Positions 26,302 to 37,616 of a DNA stretch of 64,000 nt are shown in pieces (the first letter of the stretch is position 1; each line of letters opens with the position of its first letter). The position numbers and the translations under genes were made by a program. Below the pieces are notes generated by a model. The model was not told the DNA's origin. It saw only the letters and a program-made list of their open reading frames with translations, and did no database searches. Origin of the DNA: Bugulina stolonifera (Eukaryota; Bryozoa; Gymnolaemata; Cheilostomatida; Bugulidae); assembly GCA_935421135.1 (NCBI GenBank), contig OW285188.1:16283233-16347232 (forward strand), given 5' to 3'.

Positions 26302-26629
26302 ATATTCATTCATGGAGAAAGAAAAGTACCCTTCATTTAATTGTAGAATATTGACCTGACATTAAGTGATGGAGGTGTGTGTCCATCACTCGTACTACCA
26401 ACATAAACACAGTGCTGACATAAGCTACTTTTTATGTGTACTCGGTGTACCAAGTAATCTTCTTTTGCATTCCTGTCTATATTTGAAAATGAATATTTTG
26501 GTGATTTCGGAATACCCCATGTTATATTTGTACTCTTGTGTGTAGTAAACTTAGTGGAAATTAGTATTTAGCCATTTTTGTAACCAGTTGTAGTTTTATA
26601 TAGTTTGGTAATTGAGCATCATTATTATA
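26302..26629. other. Non-coding, nothing recognised
   Basis: AT-rich stretch between two LTR-like blocks, without open frames, splice-site pairs or repeats that I can support. Confidence 0.35.
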
Positions 26630-27000
26630 CTTACATTACAATCCACTGCCCGACCTTTTTGCATCGGCCCCTCGGGGGCCTCTTGTTATGTCCTAGTCGT
26701 CCCTCCCGATCCCCGATCGAGCCTTGAATAATTCCCACTGGCTGCGACCAGAAGTTGTTTTGCTATATAAGACGAGCAATTTATTATGTTAAATCAGTTG
26801 CTGCTGCGATTGCAATAAGTAACAGCTAGAGCAACTAGAGTAGTTAGTTAGGTCGTACCTATGTACAGATAAACACAGACGGTGCACTCGGACCTGTTGG
26901 TCATAATAATGTACAGGTATATAGCAGCATTGTTAGTTCAACACTCAGATCCCACTCAGTGTATGTAAAGAACGAGGACGATAAACCACTCTCGTACCTA
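26630..27000 (+). mobile_element. Possible LTR remnant
   Basis: A GC-richer island (CCCGATCCCCGATCGAG) precedes CTATATAAGACGAGC, a good TATA box, and a purine/pyrimidine-balanced stretch, much as in the promoter part of the other LTRs here. Termini and target duplication were not found. It could instead be the promoter region of gene A, which starts 220 bases downstream. Confidence 0.3.
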
Positions 27001-27221
27001 TAAGCAGTAAGAAATATTGTGAAATATTCACAATATTCCAGCTTTACAATATATGCAACAGGATATACAGTATAAAGAACATGAGGGGAGAGATGGGAAG
27101 ATGCTCACTGCATGTGTTTTGAGGTCCTCCAAGCCAAAATAGCACACTATACTATTTACATCTATATTCACACTCGTAAAAAATCTTGACAGATATGAAT
27201 TTCTCTATCTTCTATTTTTAA

Positions 27222-27654
27222 ATGGCCAGGAATAAATGTCGGCTCTCACTGTTGCTGTCTGTGTCAATTATTATAATCATAGTTGGTTCTGGGACCTGGC
27301 CAACGGTTAATATTTTTGCTACTAGCGGCTCGCATGATGTAAAATCTGCTGCTGCTGGCTCTACCGACTTATCAAACACTCGAATAACTACTACAATAAC
27401 TACTACAACTCCTTCTACATTTGCTCCCCCTGCTTTAGTCAACCCAGTTAGGAGATCCATTATAGCGTCTAGAGCCTTGACCTTCCCCAATGTAGTGAAT
27501 TGTTCTGTCACACTTGATGATTGTAACCAGACCAAGCATATTCTCACCAATGAGTGGCACATCACATGCTACCTTGAGGGTGGAGCAGCTAAACTATGCT
27601 CCTCCATATGTGACAGAAACCCATTTGGAGTGGAGTGTAGGCTTAACTGTCCCA
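27222..27654 (+). CDS. Gene A exon 1: signal peptide, Thr-rich stalk, cysteine module 1
   Basis: The start ATG is followed by a hydrophobic signal segment (LLLSVSIIIIIVGSG), a Ser/Thr-rich stretch with TTTITTTTPST and then a module with seven cysteines spaced C-x6-C-x14-C-x9-C-x3-C-x8-C-x3-C. The exon ends in phase 1 at CCC-A/GTAAGT. It is very like exon 1 of gene C (both have VTLDDCN-TKHILT-EWHITCYLE), so the two are duplicates. In gene C an intron ends with TTTTTAG directly before the ATG; here the same place reads TTTTTAA, so that acceptor has been lost, or gene A starts without it. The product would be secreted or extracellular. The module family is not one I recognise. Confidence 0.7.
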
Positions 27655-27762
27655 GTAAGTTACTATACAAATATGTGTGTATGTTTCAGAGGTCTGATTG
27701 CTTAGCCAATGGCCTTTACAGCTGTACATTAGCTTAGCTTAGCTGAACAACGGAGCAGAGGC

Positions 27763-28140
27763 CAAAGATAGTGGAAGGGAAGATCGGACACTCAATGATA
27801 AAACCCTGTCCCACCAAATACGCCCAATTTGGCGGTCCCGACGTTCCGTGATCCACTTCCCGCCTTAAATGTGTTGCACTTTTAGATGGCTGCTAGACTA
27901 GTTTCGCGAAGCAACGAGTTAACTGTTGCGCGCTCTCTAATAATATATCGTTTGTATAAGTGGATTGTCTATTCGATGCCGCTGTTAGCAATATTATCTG
28001 ATTGGCCGGCGGAACACCAATAGCAAGAGCGGATTTGTGTACAAGGTAGTACAACTCTTTGCTTTGTTCGGACCGCGTTTAGAGGCGGGGGACGGACAGT
28101 TTTTGGCCTGAGTGTCTGATCTTCCCTTCCACTATCTTTG
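27763..28140. mobile_element. Small inverted-repeat element (MITE) in intron 1 of gene A
   Basis: It begins CAAAGATAGTGGAAGGGAAG and ends with the reverse complement, giving terminal repeats of about 31 bases with one mismatch. It is flanked by CAGAGGC on both sides (27756-27762 and 28141-28147), a 7-bp target duplication. It is 378 bases long with no coding capacity. A second copy's end forms bases 1-14 of the window. Confidence 0.85.
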
Positions 28141-28265
28141 CAGAGGCTTTGATTGGTTGTTTTGTTAAAGTTTTACTTCTTCTTCTAAACATTGCCCTGT
28201 ACCAGGTTAGTTATCACTGAATTACTCAGGCTAACAGGAATGATTAGCCTTAACAATACTTACAG

Positions 28266-28517
28266 ATTACACACAGACATGTCTTAAAGAGATGACAACA
28301 CCGACTCCACCCGCCACTCTGTCCCCTGGAGCACCTGGATTCCCTCATGTCTCACAGTTTGACATTCCACCGGAGCTGTGTGAACAATTCCAGGACAACA
28401 AGACTGCTGTCTGGAATGCATCCTGTATTTTCTATGATGGTCAAGTGAAATCCTGCAACTCTCTGTGTACGTCTGGGGGAAGTAATCAACAGCAACAGTG
28501 CCACGACTACTGCGGAG
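28266..28517 (+). CDS. Gene A exon 2: cysteine module 2
   Basis: An 84-codon exon, phase 1 at both ends, following TTACAG and ending GGA-G/GTAAAA. It starts with the family signature xYxxxC (DYTQTC or NYTQTC), then a Pro/Thr-rich spacer and the module. It is the same length as gene C exon 51777-52028 and close to it in sequence. The first cysteine of the module is replaced by phenylalanine (QFDIPPELC against RCDVPRDLC in gene C), leaving one disulfide partner unpaired. No third module or membrane exon of gene A was found before the Helitron, so gene A may be truncated, or it may be an incomplete secreted form. Confidence 0.65.
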
Positions 28518-29079
28518 GTAAAACATAAACACTACACATAGTAATAATATTTGTTAAGTTGTAGAATAATATATGGACAACTGGTGAGCCTCCTGATAGG
28601 ATCTGTGTGATGTGAGAATTAAGTTACTTCCCTGAAAAGGACTTTCCCTACCCTACTGCTCAGCCTAGCAAGTGCCCAGGCTGCATATTATATAATTCTA
28701 TGCTGCTAATATGTGCTACATGTGCTACTATATACTGCTACGTCTTGTTTCTAGCCACTCCCTGTTGATAACTGATGATTTGGCCATAAAAAAAGATAAG
28801 ACAACTTCCTATGAGAAAATATTTCTGGTTGAACACCAGGCTTTATGAGGGTATGGAAAGGGTCTTTGCTAGTGGAGGGTTTAAAACTATAAAAGCCTGA
28901 TGCTTTGCTAGGGCTGAGAGTATCAAACCTGTTTGTATAATAATGTTGTTAGCGTTGGTGCTAAATTATGTGTATGGCATGACTGCTCCACCAAAGGTCA
29001 TGCACACGCATGACCATGAATCATGATTACATCCACCTATATAAGACATGCACGACAGTGATTGGCCATACTTTGCAAA
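28518..29079. other. Intergenic or intron, nothing recognised
   Basis: The stretch between the last recognisable exon of gene A and the first exon of the Helitron protein. It should contain the Helitron 5' terminus (TC...), which I could not place. Confidence 0.35.
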
Positions 29080-32000
29080 ATGTCACGTTATAGTGAAGAA
29101 CAAACTTTATCAGCAAACAAAGGCGCTTTCGATCTGCAGGCTAATACTCATGCTAGCCGTCGCTCACCTTCTACAGGTAACCCGCATATATTCTTACATG
29201 TTACTTTAATGGTATTATTTCTTTATTGAACTTTAGTTTTCGCTCCTGTGACATGAGAAATATCTGATGCATACTTGCTATACATGACGGTTGTTTGTCT
29301 TTAATTATAGTAGCTAACACTGTGCTTTGGTTGCAGGTAAAGATGATTTATATGTAAATGTGATGCATGACATATCCCAGAAGCGAAAAGTTTATATACC
29401 TGTGGAAAGCATGGAGGCTGGGTTAAGCCATGTTAGATTACTTTCAAATAACTCAGGTAACGGTATACTGTGTTTGTGCAATGCGACATCTATCATAGCT
29501 TACATTCAAATAACTTGGGTGAGGATATGCTGTAATTCTGCAATGTGATCTCTATCATTTCCACAACCAGTACACATGCATTTGTGAGATTTTTGAAGCT
29601 GATTATGTTTCTCAACCTTTTATAATACAAGTATTATTTTGAATATTTTAGTTGGAGCCAAAAAGATAAAATATGATCCCGTACAATCAAATATATCCGA
29701 AAAGCAACAGCAGCTGTTATTTCATAAGCGTGCACGAGAAAACCAAAGGCGGAACTTCATGGCAAATCAAGACAGACAGGCTTGGCTAACGCGAAGAAAG
29801 GAGCAACGCTGGCACCAAGAGGCTAGCATACCAGCAGAGAGCAGGCAGGCCCAGTTAGCACAAGGACGAATAAGGGAACAGCACCGGTTTGCGAATATGC
29901 CAGAGGAGAGCAGGCAGACATTGTTGTCGCAGAGGAGGGAGCGCCGGGCTGGCATGCCAAAGAAAGACAGACAGCCCCTGTTGTCACAAGAACGAAAAAG
30001 GCAAGAGCGACGCCTCGCAAGCATGTCAGAGATGGCCAGGCAGGCATTGCTCTCACAGAGGAGAGAAAGACAGCAGCAGCGTCGGGCTGGCATGCCAGAA
30101 GAGGACAGGCAGGCACTGTTGTCGCAGGAACGAGACAGGCAACAGCAACGCCTTGCAAGCATGCCAGAGATGGCCAGGCAGGCATTGCTCTCGCAGAAGA
30201 GAGAACGACAGCAGCAGTGTCGGGCTGACATGCCAGAGGAGGACAGGCAGGGACTGTTGTCGCAGGAACGAAAAAGGCAACAGCAACGTCTTGCGAGCAT
30301 GCCAGAGATGGCCAGACAGGCACTGCTGTCGCAGAGGAGGGAAAGACGACAACAGCGCCGGGCTAACATGCCAGAGGAGGACAGGCAGGCTTTGTTGTCA
30401 CAGGAACGAGAAAGGCAACAGCAACGCCTCGCGAGCATGCCAGAGATGGCCAGGCAGGCATTGCAGTCGCAGAGGAGGGAAAGACAGCAGCAGCGCCGGA
30501 CTGACATGCCAGAGGAGGACAGGCAGGGACTGTTGTCACAGGAATGAGAAAGGCAACAGCAACGCCTCGCGAGCATGCCAGAGATGGCCAGGCAGGCATT
30601 GCAGTCGCAGAGGAGGGAAAGACAACAACTGCGCCGGGCTAACATGCCAGAGGAGGACAGACTGGCTCTGTTGTCGCAGGAACGAGAAAGGCAACAGGAG
30701 CGGCTCGCGAGCATTCCAGAAGTGGGCAGGCTGGCACTATTGGTTCATCGCAGATGTAATAGGCAAGCCCGAGCTGCAGTGGTTGTTAACAATACGCATC
30801 AAGTGGCACATCGCTATCAACCAGACACTTTTGCTATGTCTGTCCAATTCGGTGTCATGAGTAGTGTTTGCCCTTACTGCACAGCCATTTGCTTTCCAAA
30901 AGAACCTGAAGGTATCTGTTGTAATAAAGGTAAGGTCAAGCTAGATCATTTACCTGCATTACCACAATACCTTCATGATATGTACTCAGGTGCAAATCCA
31001 TCAAGTGCTGATTTCTTGCGTCAAATTAGGGTATATAATTGTGCTTTCCAAATGACCAGCTTTGGTGCTGATGAGTTTTCTAATCAGGGATGGGACCCTA
31101 ATTTTCGCATCAGAGGTCAGGTATATCACTTCATTGGTTCTTTGCATCCTGAGCATGACCAGCCTCCAAAATACTGCCAAATATACTTCATTGATGACCA
31201 AGATGAGCAAATTCAAATGCGCCAAAATTATTTTGGAACATTGCAACCTGAGACTCTTGCAAGATTACAAGAAACCCTAAACGAGCAGAATGCCTTTGTT
31301 CGTGATCTCAAAGTTGCAAAGGATTTGCTTGAGGTCAACACTGAATTAAGAGCAGTTATATCGGAAACACGCCGGCCACAAGGTGAACACCAGAGACGAT
31401 TTAATGCTCCTGCCTGCTCAGAAGTTGCAGTGTTGATGCCAGATGAGGTCACAAACTCGAGAGATATAGTGTTAAGACATCAGGATAGACAGTTGGAGAG
31501 AATTGCTGAGTGCAATAGAGCCTATGATTCACTGCAGTATCCTCTTCTGTTCCCTTATGGTACAAGTGGCTGGCACCGTGATTTAAATCTCTGGGATCCT
31601 GCAAGAACCAATTGGTCTGGAAGGCGTTGTACACCTATGGCTTATTACTGCTATCAAATTATGATCAGACCGGAGGACTTCAACCCAATACTGTACTTCA
31701 AGCGTCTCTTCCAACAGTTTCTGGTAGACCAATACTGCAAAATTGAGAGTGAACGCCTGTTGTATATTAAGTTACACCAGAAAGAGTTGAGAGCGGAGTC
31801 CTATGGTGTATTGTGTGATGCACTTGCAAATGACCAAACAGGTGCCGATGTAGGCAGACGTGTAATATTGCCATCTACATTTACTGGCGGCCCAAGGTAT
31901 ATGCATGCCAAGCAACAAGATGCAATGACTTATGTACGGCAGTATGGTCGGCCTGACTTCTTTATAACTTTTACTACAAATCCAAATTGGGAAGACCTGC

Positions 32001-34163
32001 AGCAATGTTTGCTGCCTGGACAATCAGCAAATGACAGGCCTGATATAACTACCAGGGTCTTTAAGTTGCACAATGACACTCTCATAGATCTTCTAACCAA
32101 ACAACATGTGCTTGGTCATAAAGTCTGTTGGCTAAACACAATCGAATTTCAGAAGCGAGGACTCCCTCACTCGCACTCTCTCATATGGCTTAACTCGCAA
32201 GACCGAATCAGAGGAGATGATATAGATAATGTGGTAACTGCAGAAATTCCAGACCCTGACGAAGACCCAGAACTCTATGAAATAGTTAAAGCCCACATGG
32301 TCCATGGTCCATGTGGAGCGCACAATCCAAGAGCGCCATGCATGAAAGATGGCCATTGCACCAAACATTATCCCAAGCCTCTGAGGTCACATACATCAGT
32401 AGAAAACGATGGTTATCCCATGTACAGGCGCCGTGCACCAACAGAGGGGGCGGAGAACCATTACAATCTACAGGCGAGGAGAGCAAATAGAAATAGATAA
32501 CAGCTGGATTGTGCCATATAATCCCTATCTGAGCCGCACATTCAAATCCCATCTCAATGTTGAGCTGTGCCTGTCAATACAGTCTATAAAGTATGTGCTC
32601 AAGTATGTTCACAAAGGGAACGATCAAGCAACCTATAGCTTAGCGAACAACACTGATGAAGTGACAACCTATAGGAATGCCCGATATGTTGGCTCAACTG
32701 AGGCTGCATGGCGAATTCTCAACTTGCCACTGCATGTCAGATTTCCATTGGTGTTAGCTCTAGCTGTTCATCTTCCATCTCAACAGACAGTTTACTATCA
32801 AGAACAACATGCCACTGAGCGTATAAATAACCCTCCGACTACTACACTGACAGCTTTTATGGAACTCTGTAGGACTGATCCATATGCTCAAACCCTATTA
32901 TACGTGAACATACCTCAGTACTTTACCTGGAATAAGAGCACGAAAGCATGGCAAAGAAGAAAGCGTGGTACACCAGTAGAAGGTCATCCAGGATTTTATC
33001 AAGGCGATCAGATAGGGCGAGTGTATACAGTAAGTCCATCTGCTGGTGAGCAATTCTTTCTGCGAATGCTACTTAATGTTATGCATGGGCCTAAAAACTT
33101 TGAAGATTTGAGGCGTTTCAATGGGACATTCTATGAAACATACCGAGAAACATGTTTTGCCAGAGGAATGATAGAAGATGATGCACTTTGGCATGCTTGC
33201 CTAGATGAAGCCTCAGCTTCATTCTCAGCAAAGCAAACTCGCAATCTTTTTGCCATACTACTTTGCTGTTGTGAGCTAGGCAGTGCAGTCAATCTCTGGC
33301 AGACCTATTGTGATACTATGTCTGGAGATTTCTTGCACCAAGAAGCGCTAGGTGGCAATGCTGCCCAGCGGAATCAGCATATCTATGATTTGTCATTAAC
33401 TGATCTTCAAGAAATGGTGTTAAAAATGGGTGGTAAATACCTCCAAACCTATGGGCTGCCGGCAGCTCCCCTTCAAGTGAATGTAAGACCAAGAGAGGTG
33501 CTGAGGGAACTCAATTACATACCTGCTGAGCAGGAAGCATATGTGGAAGAAAGAGTTCCCCTGTTAACAGAGGACCAACTGGCAGCTTACAATGCCATTT
33601 GTGGCAAAATAGCCACTGGGACTGGTAGCATAATATTCATCGATGCACCAGGTGGCACAGGTAAAACTTTTTTGCTTAACATCCTGCTTGCCAAAGTCCG
33701 CTCTTCAGGGCACATTGCCTTGGCAACAGCATCATCCGGATTAGCAGCCACACTTTTGACGGGTGGTAGAACAGCTCATTCAACATTCAAGATCCCTCTT
33801 GACCTCAAATCATCTAATGTGCCTATGTGCAATGTCCCTCGCAATAGCAGCACAGCAACCTTACTGCAGGAGGCGCGGATGATTGTATGGGATGAGGCAT
33901 CCATGATCCACCGCTTGGGGTTTGAGACTCTTGATAGAACACTCCAGGATATAGTTGGTAGTGATGAGCTGTTTGGTGGTAAACTGGTAATTCTGTGTGG
34001 AGATTTTCGACAGATACTACCAGTTGTTCCAATGGGTACAAGAGGGGATATAGTAAACGCATCACTGAAGCAATCACATCTCTGGCAGCATATAACAGTC
34101 TTCCTTCTTACAACAAACATGCGAGTTCATCTTCACGATGACGCACAAGCACGATGTTCATGA
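29080..34163 (+). mobile_element. Decayed Helitron (Rep/helicase transposon)
   Basis: It encodes, in order, glutamine/arginine-rich repeats, a zinc-finger-like CPYC...CC segment, a Helitron-like N domain, a Rep (HUH) nuclease domain and an SF1 helicase of the Pif1 type, the layout of animal Helitrons. Protein evidence starts at 29080 and stops in the helicase at 34163. The DNA termini (5' TC, 3' hairpin and CTRR) were not identified, so the true limits are wider. It lies in the same orientation as the cysteine-module genes, just after the surviving exons of gene A. Confidence 0.85.
29080..34163 (+). pseudogene. Helitron Rep/helicase protein, broken by a stop, a frameshift and truncation
   Basis: Two upstream exons chain in phase 1: 29080-29176 (ATG start, MSRYSEEQ) and 29337-29456. 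The long exon starts at 29652. A TGA at 30545-30547 interrupts the repeats where neighbouring units have CGA, a C-to-T change. In the G run at 32446-32450 the frame shifts by one base; the stop at 32498-32500 follows, and the other frame carries on with the domain. The Rep domain shows RGLPHSHSLIW, the HUH histidine pair, near 32160, and the tyrosine pair KYVLKY near 32590. The helicase shows GGTGKT (Walker A, near 33652), VWDEAS (Walker B, near 33887), CGDFRQ (near 33997) and LLTTNMRV (near 34110). Motifs V and VI are missing because the frame ends at 34163. It would not make an active transposase. Confidence 0.85.
29690..30760 (+). repeat. Coding tandem repeat, 69-bp unit, in the Helitron protein
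   Basis: A 23-residue unit of the type MPEMARQALLSQRRERQQQR alternates with MPEEDRQALLSQERERQQQR, giving a 138-bp higher-order period repeated several times. Arginine/glutamine-rich repeats before the zinc-finger segment are seen in many animal Helitron proteins. Both other strands also stay open through this array, an artefact of the repeat. Confidence 0.85.
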
Positions 34164-35073
34164 ACAAAGCAATCATATACAAACGATAGAATATAATATG
34201 ATATACTACAGGTGATATGGAATGACACACAATCTGATAATTTATGTAATTATTAATCAATTTATTATTACCTCGACAACATCAACGGCCTATCAACCAC
34301 AGTCTATCTATGATGTCATGATAGCAGATGTGAAAACGGGAAACGCGAAGGTATGCAACCTAGTATATAATAACATTTACATGCAAGCTACCATTTTCCT
34401 TATCTTTTAAGAGTAACTTCCAACACTAAAATATAGTATTTAAATTAGTTTTGAAGTTCATCTTGTCCTAAATGGTAATTTGGAAGTTTAGGGTGTGCAT
34501 TCTAGACAGAAAGACAAGTCATGAGATTGTCTGAATTGTTATTTTTGTTAGTCCTCAATTAATGTCATTTCCCTTTAGTTTACTTACCCAAGTAGGTGTG
34601 TTATTGAATACCACAATAAAAGTTTCATTCAAATAATAGACAAATTGTAAATTAAAATGCTATTAACTACATGTACATGTACATGTATATGTATATTCAT
34701 TGAGATTGATCACGGTATTCTATCCTCTACAATGAGCTACATGAGTTGTAGAAAGCAAGAAAACCGATGGAAGGTGGTACTAGCCAACATGATTCAATAA
34801 GAATAAGATCATCATCATAGCATTCAACATTCACAGTGTATATACTGCAGTCTATTATACTAAAATATGTAGTATTTATTGTATTGCATGGATTCCTCCA
34901 TTGATCTGTTTAGTGATTACAAGTTAAAAAGACAATAGAACAATTACATGGATACATCAGAATGACAAAATGGGATTTTCATCTGTTGCATTAATTACAA
35001 GTGTGGTTCTGTAGATAGCCATTTTTCTATCAGCTGTCACAGGCAGAGGTCTTGTACACCTATGCAATGGACA
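34164..35073. other. Non-coding; possible Helitron 3' end
   Basis: AT-rich DNA with ACATGT tracts. A short open stretch at 34290-34350 (ends GGAAACGCGAAG/GTATGC) looks like an exon end, but no acceptor in frame supports it. No helicase motifs V or VI are found. Confidence 0.35.
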
Positions 35074-36327
35074 CAGGGCCGTAGCGCCGTAAGAAATGTT
35101 GGTGGGGCCAAAATTTAGGCCGGGGGTCCAGGGGGCCGCCTAGGGCCCCTGGCGGGGTCCGGGGCAGCGCCCCGGCCGCCGACGCCCTGAGAGTGTTTTT
35201 CAGAAAAATAGAGCAAATTTGAAGCAGTTCAGGTTTATGAAATATACCTGTGTAATAATATTAAATATAATCCAGCCTCATCCATATATATGCATGTACA
35301 TGTATACATTGTATCTGTTCACAATTATGACTGAACATAAATCATTCAACTCTAATGACATTTACAAATACTTTACTCCTTTACAATGATGAAAAACATG
35401 CAATGAAATGAAGTAGAGCTAACGAATCTACAAAAAGCAGCTGAAAGCATGTGTTTCTTTTCTACCATACAGTGGTCAAAGTTGGGGGGGTCGTGGGGGG
35501 ACGCAGTCTCCCACCATAAATTTCAAGGAGTCCCTCAGACTGATAGACCCCCTACAGATTGCTGTTATAAAAAATCAAATGTTGTCACATTTATTTTCCT
35601 TGTTTCATAGCAACGAAATTTCCTCTTAAAATCTTAAGATCTTAGAAAATATTTTAACCTGAGGTTCTTGGATTTTGCACCATTTCGATGTCTAATTTTG
35701 ATAAAGTTTCCAATTTATGGGAGGGTGCTCAGGCGCCCCTACCGGACCCTCCCCCACCAGCACACCGTTCGGGAGCTTCGAGGTCTGCTATCCTAGAGAG
35801 TAGAGACCCCCCACCACTTTTCTTAGACTTTGACCACTGCTACCATAGAGATATTTCTTATTTCTCCCTATAAGATTGAATGCCTAAGTAAATATATTGA
35901 CAACAATGTAGGGCAGACAGATAGCCGAATCCAAAAAAGTTTGTTCAATTGAAAACTAATATAATTGTTTAGATTTTCAAGATTTATATTTTTAACACAC
36001 CCAGTACATGGACTGTGTATACTTCTTATACTGTATACTGAAATAGTCTTGGGATTTAGATTTATCTCCCCCGACAGTTATTCAATATCTAAAATGTTAC
36101 ATAATTGTAGTTAAGTACAGTAGTATTTAGAGTTTTCTGATATAAAAATGTTTAGCACACTTATTATCACCATATCCTTACATATTTTGTAAACCTCGCG
36201 AATAGGAAAGTGGAAGAAACTTTAAACACCGATCTGACCATGATATTAAATTGACTACATTTCGACTTTGCAATGCCCAAAGTTGAGACGGCCAGGCCGC
36301 ACGGCCGTATAGGGCGCTACGGCCCTG
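35074..36327. mobile_element. hAT-like non-autonomous DNA transposon
   Basis: The ends are perfect 15-base inverted repeats, CAGGGCCGTAGCGCC on the left and its complement on the right, flanked by the identical 8-mer AATGGACA at 35066-35073 and 36328-36335. A CAGGG terminus with an 8-bp duplication fits the hAT superfamily. It is 1254 bases with GC-rich ends and an AT-rich core. No transposase frame is present. Confidence 0.88.
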
Positions 36328-36335
36328 AATGGACA

Positions 36336-37120
36336 CACACATTCAGGTACAGTTCAGCCTCAGAAGGCATTGTGTTACATGTACATGTATATCATAATTA
36401 TTATGTGAACATTAGTTTTACAATTGCTCAATGTTACTCCTTGGTTCAAGTATGCTAAAACTTGGACACATGCTAGGAGCATATACATGTAGTTGTTTAT
36501 ACGCACCTGTTCACAGATTGTGTTATATGCTTGATATAATGCTTGTATAATCTTTTGGGTATGCTACATGTACATGTATATCTGCATAGAACCACACTAG
36601 GTAGAATAATAGTATGATCTCTAAGAGAGATTTGCTTCTAAATGCTCGTGTGCTGTGTATTTAACTTGGAGATCAGTCAGTGGTTTTACTATTTATCTTA
36701 GGCTAAATTTTATTTGACAGTTTGTTAGGAATTTTCTCTTAGCTCGGTTAGAACTGCTCTGTACACCTACAGGTATTAAATATTCATATTCTTATCAATA
36801 TTATTTTAGAATAATTTTCTTGATGGCTGCATAGTCTAGCAAGATAGATTTATGGTTTATCATGTGCATGTTTCAGCATAGTCGGAAGGTCCTATCTAAG
36901 TGCTACCCTTTATATTAAACACTGTATGTATCATGCCTTCCCACGCCACTTGTATATAACACATGTACACTGGTACATGTATTATATACATTGTACATGT
37001 ATGCAACTACAATGTAAAATAATTACATGTATGCTATAAGACTGCATTCTACAAACATTAATATTTTGACCTAATTTCTATGTTTATATATTTATACATG
37101 TATGTATAGAAGTCAAAAAC
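36336..37120. other. Upstream region of gene B
   Basis: AT-rich with many ACATGTACATGT tracts. The sequence TGTATAG/AAGTCAAAAAC just before the gene B ATG resembles a splice acceptor, as expected if gene B, like gene C, has a 5' untranslated exon. No core promoter could be supported. Confidence 0.35.
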
Positions 37121-37616
37121 ATGATGAAGTTTGCCATCAGCCTCTGTATGCTCTACTCTACTATTGGATACTCATTCGCTGAAAACTATACACCAAGGAT
37201 AACTCAAACCTCGTCTCTTCAACTGAACACTGAATCAACAATGTCATACCAGATATTAACAAATTCACACCCTACATCAACAAATTCATACCCTACATCA
37301 ACAAATTCATACCCTACATCAACAAATTCATACCCTACATCAACAAGTGGTCCAACAACCTCAACAGCAGCTTTCGCTGACAGAATTAAGAGTGTAGAGA
37401 CAGGCCTTGTCTACAGTTCTACAGTTCGCCAAGTCATTGTTAATTGTGACATGACCAGCTGCAGCAAGCTGACTAAATCAGTTACCAAAGAAGCTGGTAT
37501 TAAGGTCGTAAACCCAGCCTGTTACTTTGATTCTTATTTGAGAATATACAGATCGTGCTCTAAGCTCTGTTCTAACACAAAAGAGATTTCCTTCAAATGT
37601 TTGGATCTATGTCCAG
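37121..37616 (+). CDS. Gene B exon 1: signal peptide, NSYPTST repeats, module 1
   Basis: 165 codons plus one base. After the signal peptide come four or five copies of NSYPTST, then a variant module (NCDMTSC...NPAC...SC-SKLC...KCLDLCPG) in which the first two spacings differ from the other modules, although the total is similar. Donor GTATAA is weak but in the expected phase and place. Confidence 0.7.

Noticed and set aside
29767..30860. Long open frames on the minus strand and in another plus frame across the Helitron repeats
   Set aside because: The 69-bp repeat keeps several frames open at once; only the frame that runs into the zinc-finger and Rep domains has family support.
35688..35873. 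61-residue Pro-rich frame inside the hAT-like element
   Set aside because: Too short, no transposase motif, and GC-skewed sequence explains the open frame.
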